A DNA stretch of 11,757 nucleotides, from NCBI GenBank assembly GCA_934511335.1, contig CAKSWL010000046.1:1-11757 (forward strand). The letters run 5' to 3'. A program made the position numbers and the translations under genes. The stretch comes from an uncultured Cloacibacillus sp. (GTDB lineage: Bacteria; Synergistota; Synergistia; Synergistales; Synergistaceae). Below are positions 7,079-11,757 of the stretch, piece after piece (within the stretch, counting starts at the first letter, position 1; each line of letters starts with the position of its first letter). Below the pieces are notes generated by a model that was not told the origin of the DNA, ran no database searches, and saw nothing but the letters and a program-made list of their open reading frames with translations.

Positions 7079-7899
7079 GAATCTTAAGATTATGGGCGCC
7101 GTCGCTGATCGGCGATCACACCCTTTGCTACGTCCACACGAACCGCGAGGGCAAGAGCTGCATAAACGAGGTGGAGATCCCTGTTAAATTCGCCCGCGCG
7201 GGCGAACCGCTCGACGGCGCGGGATACGCGGGCGCGATGACCCTTGTCCTGCCGCCGGAGGCGGAGTTGCACGGGGGAGACTTCTTCTCTGTGGGAAACG
7301 GCGGCACCCTGCTGCGCTGGCAGGAAGAAAGCTCCTCCTTCAAAATCTGCACCGCGGGATTTCTCGGCGTCTCTGAGCCGGTGGAAATATGGCATCCGAT
7401 CAGGACCGCCGTGCTCACCGTCAGCGACAAGGGCAGCCGCGGCGAACGCGCGGACACCGCGGGGCCGGAGCTTGAGCGGCTCGCCTTCTCACGGGGCTGT
7501 GTCGTCGAAGAGAGGAAGATCGTCCCCGACGACCCGGAGCGGATATGTGAGACCGTGCGCGAATGGGCGGGAAAGGGGATATCCCTCATCCTCACGACGG
7601 GCGGCACCGGCCTTTCGCCGCGCGACAACACGCCGGAGGCGCTGTTGTCGATCGCCGACAAGACCGTTCCCGGCTTCGGCGAAATGATGCGCATCGAGAC
7701 CCTCAAATACACGCCGCGCTCCTTCCTCACACGCTCCGTGGCGATCGTCAGGGAGCGCTCGCTCGTCGTCGCCTTTCCCGGCAGCCGGCGCGGGGCGGGA
7801 CAGTGCTTCGAGGCGGTCGCCGGCGGCCTGCGTCACGCCGTGGAGACCCTCGCCGGCAGCGCGTCGGAGTGCGGCGAACAGGGCGGGCGCCGCCGCTAG
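7075..7899 (+). CDS. MogA/MoaB-family molybdopterin adenylyltransferase with an unidentified N-terminal domain
   Basis: A 274-residue protein. Residues ~109-262 are a MogA/MoaB domain: 'RTAVLTVSDKGSRGE', 'PDD' at 151-153, 'TTGGTGLSPRDNTPEA' at 174-189 (Asp184 matches the conserved catalytic aspartate) and 'FPGSRRGAGQCFEA'. This domain adenylylates molybdopterin before MoeA inserts the metal. Residues ~1-105 are not part of a normal MogA (about 160-195 residues); they look beta-rich, and 'LHGGDFFSVGNGG' at 65-77 weakly recalls the closing strand of MOSC domains, but I cannot assign them. The ATG at 7075 overlaps the moaC stop as ATGA and has GGAGG at 7061-7065, so the extension is truly translated. 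It ends the Moco operon; the last ~12 residues look like a disordered tail. Confidence 0.9.
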   Translation: MRILRLWAPSLIGDHTLCYVHTNREGKSCINEVEIPVKFARAGEPLDGAGYAGAMTLVLPPEAELHGGDFFSVGNGGTLLRWQEESSSFKICTAGFLGVSEPVEIWHPIRTAVLTVSDKGSRGERADTAGPELERLAFSRGCVVEERKIVPDDPERICETVREWAGKGISLILTTGGTGLSPRDNTPEALLSIADKTVPGFGEMMRIETLKYTPRSFLTRSVAIVRERSLVVAFPGSRRGAGQCFEAVAGGLRHAVETLAGSASECGEQGGRRR

Positions 7900-7930
7900 C
7901 ATCCCGTTTGACAACGACAGCGCCGGATTT

Positions 7931-7953
7931 GGCAGGCTTATGGCCGCCTTTCT
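7931..7953 (+). terminator. Weak candidate terminator of the Moco operon
   Basis: GGC-A-GGC (7931-7937, with a bulged A7934) can pair with GCCGCC (7943-7948) around a 5-base loop, followed by TTTCT. It lies about 31 bases after the mogA-like stop codon. The stem is short and the T-tract poor, so efficiency is doubtful. Confidence 0.35.
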
Positions 7954-8080
7954 GAAACGTTCAAGGCCGGCAGAACGTCCACGGTAAAGCGCGGTTCGAC
8001 ATATCCGCGCCGGGCCGTACCGAGGGCGGCGCGCCTGGCTTCCATCCGCTGCGCTGACTTCCGCGGATATATGGAATGTA

Positions 8081-8105
8081 AGCCGCCTCTGTCTGGGCGG
8101 CGGCT
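8081..8105 (-). terminator. Hairpin downstream of the activator gene, possible weak terminator
   Basis: AGCCGCC (8081-8087) and GGCGGCT (8099-8105) form a perfect 7-base inverted repeat with an 11-base loop. It lies about 48 bases beyond the end of the minus-strand activator gene. In that direction it is followed by TTACATT rather than a clean T-run, so terminator activity is uncertain. Confidence 0.3.
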
Positions 8106-8152
8106 GCCGCTATGCAAAGTCTTCGTTCGCGGCGGCTTGTAAAAAACGTGCT

Positions 8153-8911
8153 CTACATCCCCGCGCCAATCAGCGCCGCACCCAAAGCGCCCGCGTATTG
8201 AGCCCTCTCGGGGATGACCACGCGGCGTTTGGTCTTTTTCTCTATCAGCCTGCCTAGCAGCCTGTTCTGCGCGCAGCCGCCGGTGAAGCAGATATCCCCG
8301 TAGTCGGAGAGCCGGGAGATGAGGTTTGCCGCGCGCTGGGCCACGGAGTCGAGCAGCCCTAGGCAGATGGACTCCTTTGCCACACCCTGCGACAGCAGCC
8401 CGATCACCTCGGATTCCGCGAAGACGGCGCACATGTTGCTTATCGGCTGAAAGGCCGTCTCCTCCGGCACCGCGCAGAAGTCGGCCAAGGTGCAGCCGAG
8501 ATGCGCCGCCATATTTTGCAGGAAACGTCCCGTGCCGGCGGCGCATTTATCGTTCATGAGGAAATCCCTCACCTTGCCGTCCGGGCCGAGGGTGATCACC
8601 TTTGAATCCTGCCCGCCGATATCGAGGACGGTGGAAGCTTCGGGACAGAGGTAATGCGCCCCCGCGGCGTGGCAGGTGATTTCGGTCACCCGCTTGTCGG
8701 CCGCGAAGATGTTTCTGCCGTAGCCGGTCGCCGTAATATGGAGGTCTTCGTTCTTATGTATGTGTCCGCGCCTTCTCACCTGCGCCACCGCCTTCGCCGC
8801 GCTTTCGCCCGGCGTCCAGCCCGTGGGGGTGAGATAGAATTTAAGGCCGCCGCCGTTTAAGAGAACGCCCTTGGTCGCAGTGGAGCCGATGTCGATGCCG
8901 ATGCTGGCCAT
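8153..8911 (-). CDS. ATP-dependent activator (BadF/HgdC/YjiL family) of the double-cubane reductase
   Basis: A 252-residue ASKHA-fold ATPase. Members form homodimers with one bridging 4Fe-4S cluster and use ATP hydrolysis to push a low-potential electron into a partner dehydratase or double-cubane protein. Signatures are 'IDIGSTATK' at 6-14 (phosphate loop 1), 'LDIGGQDSK' at 96-104 (phosphate loop 2), 'CAAGTGRF' with Cys123, 'NMCAVFAESE' with Cys161, 'FTGGCAQN' at 209-216 and 'GALGAALIG' at the end. Cys123 and Cys161 match the two cluster ligands per monomer. Length equals E. coli YjiL and HgdC-type proteins. The start overlaps the upstream stop by one base (TGATG) and a GGAG lies about 8 bases before it, so it is translationally coupled to its partner. 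Confidence 0.94.
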   Translation of the reverse strand: MASIGIDIGSTATKGVLLNGGGLKFYLTPTGWTPGESAAKAVAQVRRRGHIHKNEDLHITATGYGRNIFAADKRVTEITCHAAGAHYLCPEASTVLDIGGQDSKVITLGPDGKVRDFLMNDKCAAGTGRFLQNMAAHLGCTLADFCAVPEETAFQPISNMCAVFAESEVIGLLSQGVAKESICLGLLDSVAQRAANLISRLSDYGDICFTGGCAQNRLLGRLIEKKTKRRVVIPERAQYAGALGAALIGAGM

Positions 8912-10065
8912 CAGAGCATCTCCGTGAAGGCGCCGAACCTAGTGGACAGCTGGCCGAGGTCGCCCTGCGAGTAGTCGGTTTCCACCGCGAGATAGGGGAC
9001 GCCTTCGTCCGTGAGGAACTGGCGGACGGCGTAGGATTCGACGTTGTAGGTGTGACAGGCCTGAAGGATGACGTCGACTACGCCGTCGGCGCGGTATTTT
9101 TCCACGTAGTGGCGCAGCAGCTCTTCCCGTCCCTTGTTGGGCGACATCACGGAACAGGGGATGGCGAGGTATTTTTCCGCGATGGCGTCGAGCGGGGCGA
9201 CATCCTCCCGGACTTTGTAGTGCGAACATTTGAGGTTGCCGCAGTTCTCAAAGCCGACGACGAGCGAGGCGCATTCCGGAGATTCAAGGGTGTCCACGAT
9301 TTTTTCCAGCGATTTTCCCATCGGGCAGCCGGTGATGAGTATACGGTGGGCGGCGACGTCCTGGCGGCGCTGCCCGTTGATGTAGTTTTCGAGGATTTTG
9401 TCGACCAGCTCGTTGACCTTCGCAATGCTCTTTTCATAGTCGAAGGTAAATTTGAGATAGTCGGAGACGAGCATAATCTCTTTGCCGGTGACAACCGCGT
9501 CGGGTAGTTTTGAAAGGTCGTAGAAGCGGAGCGCCGCCGCGTGCATCGCGTTTCTGAGCGAGATGGAGGCCGCAAGCTTTTCGTCGGTGATCGTGGTGCC
9601 GCAGATCTCTTCCAGCCTCTCCTTGAGCGACGCGACCTCATGTTTCCAGAGCTGGAGGCTCAGCGGGTGTTCCCGGCGCTGCGGCAGCTGCATCACGTGC
9701 GTGGGGCGCAGCTTGCCCAGCAGCTCGTACATCTTCTTCTTGCCGTCGCAGGTGGTCTCGCCGACGACCAGGTCACAGAAGTGGAAGTAGGGACAGGTGT
9801 CGGTGAGGGCGAATCCATAGCTGGATTTTATGAGCGGGCAGAGGTTGCGCGGCAGGTGCTTTTCCGCCGCGGCGATCGGTTTTTCGCTGGTGCTGCACAG
9901 CGAGACGGAGATGCCGCCTGCGGCGTTGATCAGCTCCCACGGCGTAAACGTGCAGTAGGTGCCGATCACGGGACGCCCCGCCTCTTTCAGCTCTTTTACA
10001 GCCACCGGGCCGTGATGGACGGCCTCGCGCATCTCGTCTAGTATCTTATCTATGTCGTTGTACAT
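8911..10065 (-). CDS. Double-cubane-cluster-type anaerobic reductase (HgdB/FldC/YjiM family)
   Basis: A 384-residue protein of the 2-hydroxyacyl-CoA dehydratase D-component superfamily, the same length as E. coli YjiM. Classical dehydratases have two such subunits (HgdA/HgdB); only one is encoded here next to the activator, which fits the homodimeric double-cubane-cluster proteins that carry an 8Fe-9S cluster. N-terminal cysteines at 38, 57, 76, 91, 97 and 106 and C-terminal cysteines at 247, 265, 275, 280, 304 and 337 include the likely ligands, for example 'GTYCTF', 'TDTCPY', 'GFENCGN' and 'QACHTYN'. Family members reduce small molecules at very low potential; the physiological substrate is unknown. 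The start has a GGGGAG ribosome binding site a few bases upstream. It is the first gene of a two-gene minus-strand operon. Confidence 0.9.
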   Translation of the reverse strand: MYNDIDKILDEMREAVHHGPVAVKELKEAGRPVIGTYCTFTPWELINAAGGISVSLCSTSEKPIAAAEKHLPRNLCPLIKSSYGFALTDTCPYFHFCDLVVGETTCDGKKKMYELLGKLRPTHVMQLPQRREHPLSLQLWKHEVASLKERLEEICGTTITDEKLAASISLRNAMHAAALRFYDLSKLPDAVVTGKEIMLVSDYLKFTFDYEKSIAKVNELVDKILENYINGQRRQDVAAHRILITGCPMGKSLEKIVDTLESPECASLVVGFENCGNLKCSHYKVREDVAPLDAIAEKYLAIPCSVMSPNKGREELLRHYVEKYRADGVVDVILQACHTYNVESYAVRQFLTDEGVPYLAVETDYSQGDLGQLSTRFGAFTEML

Positions 10066-10192
10066 TTAACTCTCCCCTTCGGTCTGATAAGTGGTTTTTC
10101 GGCCGCTCTGAAACAGAGACCCGCGTCAGGCAGATAAGGGAAGAGGGAAGAAGAAACGGAAGTTTTGTCAGCCGCTTATATGCCGCGCGCTC

Positions 10193-10198
10193 ATTATG
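10193..10198 (-). promoter_or_regulatory. Candidate -10 box (CATAAT) for the reductase operon
   Basis: On the minus strand CATAAT matches the -10 consensus at 5 of 6 bases, about 128 bases before the reductase start. No good -35 is present at 17 bases; the palindrome at 10205-10221 occupies that place, so activity would need or be blocked by a bound regulator. Speculative. Confidence 0.25.
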
Positions 10199-10204
10199 GA
10201 ATGT

Positions 10205-10221
10205 AATGCAGTCCCTGCATT
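10205..10221. promoter_or_regulatory. Perfect palindrome AATGCAG-tcc-CTGCATT, operator candidate
   Basis: Two 7-base arms at 10205-10211 and 10215-10221 are perfectly complementary around a 3-base spacer. A 17-base dyad of this kind is typical of a dimeric helix-turn-helix regulator site. It lies in the divergent region upstream of the reductase operon and beside a -10-like sequence. It could also form an RNA hairpin in the reductase leader. No regulator gene is in the window. Confidence 0.45.
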
Positions 10222-10277
10222 GAGCTCGGATCATGTAAAGAATATCGCCTTATGCGGCAAGCTGACTCACCTCCAAT

Positions 10278-10295
10278 AATATACTGGGGTATATT
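10278..10295. promoter_or_regulatory. Perfect palindrome AATATAC-tggg-GTATATT, operator candidate
   Basis: Arms at 10278-10284 and 10289-10295 are perfectly complementary around TGGG. The site overlaps the -10 and predicted start point of the candidate minus-strand promoter at 10293-10321, a classical place for a repressor to bind. Its arms are A/T-rich in an otherwise GC-rich segment, which makes the symmetry stand out less than the other palindrome. Function is inferred. Confidence 0.42.
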
Positions 10296-10321
10296 TTACT
10301 ACATAGCGGCCCCACGGATAA
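10293..10321 (-). promoter_or_regulatory. Candidate sigma70-type promoter for the reductase operon
   Basis: Read on the minus strand, TTATCC (10316-10321; 3 of 6 with the -35 consensus) is followed after 17 bases by TAAAAT (10293-10298; 5 of 6 with the -10 consensus). Transcription would begin near 10286, giving a leader of about 220 bases. Its -35 overlaps the candidate rapZ -35 on the other strand. Confidence 0.4.
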
Positions 10322-10348
10322 ACATAACGCGGCAAGATTTGTTATAAT
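10319..10348 (+). promoter_or_regulatory. Candidate promoter for rapZ-yvcK with extended -10
   Basis: TAAACA (10319-10324; 4 of 6 with the -35 consensus) is followed after 18 bases by a perfect TATAAT (10343-10348), which is preceded by TGT, forming an extended -10. A start near 10355 would give a leader of about 100 bases before rapZ. This is the strongest promoter-like match in the window. Confidence 0.6.
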
Positions 10349-10458
10349 GCACATAAATGAAGATATGCATCATTCCCGTTGCCGGTTCTGTTATCTATAG
10401 TATGCTGATATACTGATACCCGACGTGAGTATGCAAAAACCGCCTCCGGCAAAGAGAG

Positions 10459-11352
10459 ATGATTTACTTGGAAAGAAAAAGAGAGATCAAACGCTGCGTC
10501 ATCATTACGGGCATGTCGGGCGCGGGAAAATCTTCCGCTCTCAACGTATTTGAGGATCAGGGCTTCTACGTGATAGACAACCTGCCGCCCACGCTTCTGC
10601 CTCAGCTTCTGGAGGTGCTCGAGGGCCACCAGTCGGCGGTAGCGAACGGCGTAGCGGCGGTGGTGGACGTCCGTGGGCAGGAGCTGTTGCACGACCTGGT
10701 CAACGTCGCCGCACGGCTGAGGGAAAATAACGTCCGCACGGATATCCTTTTCGTCGACGCCTCCGACGAGACTCTCGTGCGCCGTTTTGAGACGACGCGC
10801 CGCCGCCATCCGCTCGCCGAGGGGATGACGATCCTTCAGGGCATTCAGAACGAGCGTAAGCTCCTCAACGGCATAATAAAAAATGCCGATATCGTTATTG
10901 ATACAACAGAATTAAAACTGCCCAAATTTAAAACACGGCTGCTGGATGCAGCGGGCATGTCGATAGAGGAGCCTGCGGTGATCGTCAGCTCCTTCGGCTT
11001 TAAGTACGGGCCGCCGCAGGACGCCGATTATCTCCTCGACGTCCGTTTCCTGCCCAACCCAAATTACGTGGACGAGCTCCACACGCTCTCGGGGATGGAC
11101 GAGCCGGTCCGCATGTATCTTGAAAGCTTTCCCGCACTGGGAGAGTTTGTGAGCCGCGCGGGGGAGCTGCTGGGCTACGTCTCCTCAATCTACTGCGAGA
11201 CGGGCAAGCGGCAGCTGCATATCTGCGTCGGCTGTACCGGCGGGCGGCACCGTTCGGTCGCCGTCACGGAGATTTTGGGCGCCCTCCTCAAGGCGGCCGG
11301 CCGGCGCGTCAAAGTTCAGCACCGTGATATAGACAAGGGAAATCTCTGGTGA
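10459..11352 (+). CDS. rapZ: RNase adapter RapZ (YvcJ family nucleotide-binding protein)
   Basis: A 297-residue protein of normal length. The N-terminal half is a P-loop NTPase-like domain with Walker A 'GMSGAGKS' at 18-25, 'VVDVRG' at 68-73 and '[13 protein letters not shown]' at about 98-110. The C-terminal half carries the conserved '[19 protein letters not shown]', 'PNPNYV' and '[12 protein letters not shown]' (256-267), then 'HRD' near the end. In E. coli RapZ guides RNase E to the small RNA GlmZ and so controls amino-sugar synthesis; in Gram-positives YvcJ binds and hydrolyses nucleotides and its role is less defined. Which applies here is unknown. The ATG at 10459 has only a purine-rich AAAGAGAG upstream; a TTG at 10468 is possible. 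The stop overlaps yvcK by 4 bases. Confidence 0.95.
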   Translation: MIYLERKREIKRCVIITGMSGAGKSSALNVFEDQGFYVIDNLPPTLLPQLLEVLEGHQSAVANGVAAVVDVRGQELLHDLVNVAARLRENNVRTDILFVDASDETLVRRFETTRRRHPLAEGMTILQGIQNERKLLNGIIKNADIVIDTTELKLPKFKTRLLDAAGMSIEEPAVIVSSFGFKYGPPQDADYLLDVRFLPNPNYVDELHTLSGMDEPVRMYLESFPALGEFVSRAGELLGYVSSIYCETGKRQLHICVGCTGGRHRSVAVTEILGALLKAAGRRVKVQHRDIDKGNLW

Positions 11353-11757
11353 ACGCGGCCCTCTGGATACTGACCTTTATGATCGCCTTCCTGCTCGGCG
11401 GGGCGTCCGCCTATTTCGCCGCGCCGAAGCGCCGTCGGTTTCGTAAAAAACTCGCCGAGCGCCACCGCATCATGTCGAACGCCCTTGAGTTCCGGCTTTC
11501 GCTGGGGCCGCGCGTCGTCGCCATCGGCGGCGGCACGGGGCTTTCGACGCTGCTTTCCGGCCTGAAAGGCTTCACGCGGAATATCACGGCGGTCGTCGCC
11601 GTCACGGACGAGGGCGGCAGCTCGGGGCGGCTGCGCCAGGAGTGGGGCATGCTGCCTCCGGGCGACATCCGCAACTGTATCGTCGCCCTCGCGGAGAATG
11701 ACAGCTCGCTCAACAGCCTGCTCAATTTCCGCTTCGACCGCGGCGAGCTCAAAGGTC
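11349..11757 (+). CDS. yvcK: YvcK/CofD-like protein, N-terminal part (3' end outside window)
   Basis: The frame is open to the right edge, giving 136 residues of an expected 320-450. After the GTG start come a hydrophobic segment at about residues 4-25 ('[15 protein letters not shown]') and a basic stretch ('PKRRRFRKK'), predicting a membrane anchor with the rest in the cytoplasm. The YvcK core begins at '[18 protein letters not shown]', followed by '[11 protein letters not shown]' and 'PPGDIRNC', which form the UDP-sugar-binding site in this family. YvcK proteins help control central carbon use and cell-wall precursor flow. The GTG at 11349 overlaps the rapZ stop as GTGA, with AAGGGA at 11335-11340, 8 bases upstream. 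The rapZ-yvcK order is conserved and whiA often follows. Confidence 0.93.
   Translation, partial: MNAALWILTFMIAFLLGGASAYFAAPKRRRFRKKLAERHRIMSNALEFRLSLGPRVVAIGGGTGLSTLLSGLKGFTRNITAVVAVTDEGGSSGRLRQEWGMLPPGDIRNCIVALAENDSSLNSLLNFRFDRGELKG

Larger units (their letters stand above)
7900..8152. other. Convergent intergenic region without a convincing gene
   Basis: These 253 bases separate the end of the Moco operon from the end of the minus-strand activator gene. They contain two weak terminator-like hairpins (listed separately) and a T6 run on the minus strand at 8140-8145, just after the activator stop codon. A minus-strand frame is open across 7938-8152, but it continues in shadow through the activator gene and has no start of its own that I can support. 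Confidence 0.5.
10066..10458. other. Divergent intergenic control region
   Basis: These 393 bases separate the reductase operon from rapZ. Beside the promoters and palindromes listed, they hold a CTCTG-aaa-CAGAG inverted repeat (10106-10118), an AGTAT/ATACT repeat (10399-10403 and 10410-10414), and on the minus strand a full Shine-Dalgarno-like GGAGGTGA (10267-10274) not attached to any recognised gene. A 62-codon minus-strand frame starting at 10234 does not look like a protein. No tRNA or known riboswitch is recognised. Confidence 0.6.

Noticed and set aside
7938..8546. Long minus-strand frame overlapping the activator gene
   Set aside because: Most of it lies antiphase within the well-supported activator gene; Arg/Gly-rich composition is typical of a GC-rich shadow frame.
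8153..10065. Classical two-subunit 2-hydroxyacyl-CoA dehydratase operon
   Set aside because: Only one D-component-like subunit is encoded, and the other genes of that pathway are absent, so a double-cubane reductase is the better fit.
10046..10234. Small minus-strand protein of 62 residues upstream of the reductase
   Set aside because: Its end overlaps the reductase start, its composition is not protein-like, and no ribosome binding site is at a proper distance.

Overview
The window is a GC-rich (roughly 60%) bacterial chromosome segment carrying nine recognisable protein genes, with no rRNA, tRNA, CRISPR array or insertion sequence visible. The genes found point to a strict anaerobe: a molybdenum/tungsten cofactor (Moco) cluster with a MoeA fused to a periplasmic-binding-like domain, a double-cubane-cluster-type reductase with its ATP-dependent activator, and a rapZ-yvcK pair in the order usual in Gram-positives. 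Combined with the SPOR-domain protein and the codon use, I infer a member of the Synergistota (Cloacibacillus/Synergistes-like) or a GC-rich anaerobic relative. This placement is inference, not something the sequence proves.

Layout: (1) 1-2143, plus strand: the 3' part of a radical SAM protein gene that enters from the left edge, then a small membrane-anchored SPOR-domain protein. (2) 2144-2436: a 293-base gap with candidate promoters and several inverted repeats that could fold into a structured leader. (3) 2437-7899, plus strand: a tightly packed Moco operon: moeA, a second moeA-like gene fused to a substrate-binding domain, moaA, moaC, and a mogA with an unusual N-terminal extension. Every junction overlaps or is within 3 bases, so one transcript is likely. 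(4) 7900-8152: a convergent gap with weak terminator candidates. (5) 8153-10065, minus strand: a two-gene operon for a HgdB/YjiM-type double-cubane reductase and its BadF/HgdC/YjiL-type activator. (6) 10066-10458: a 393-base divergent control region with overlapping candidate promoters and two perfect palindromes. (7) 10459-11757, plus strand: rapZ followed, with a 4-base overlap, by the start of yvcK, which runs off the right edge.

How they fit together: MoaA and MoaC make cyclic pyranopterin monophosphate from GTP. MogA adenylylates molybdopterin, and MoeA inserts the metal. The enzymes for the middle step (MoaD/MoaE, MoeB) and for nucleotide attachment (MobA) are not in this window. The second MoeA has a degenerate active-site loop and a metal-oxyanion-binding-like tail, so it may sense or channel molybdate/tungstate. 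The double-cubane pair is a separate anaerobic redox module. The least explained parts are the leader upstream of moeA, the N-terminal domain of the mogA product, and the palindrome-rich divergent region.
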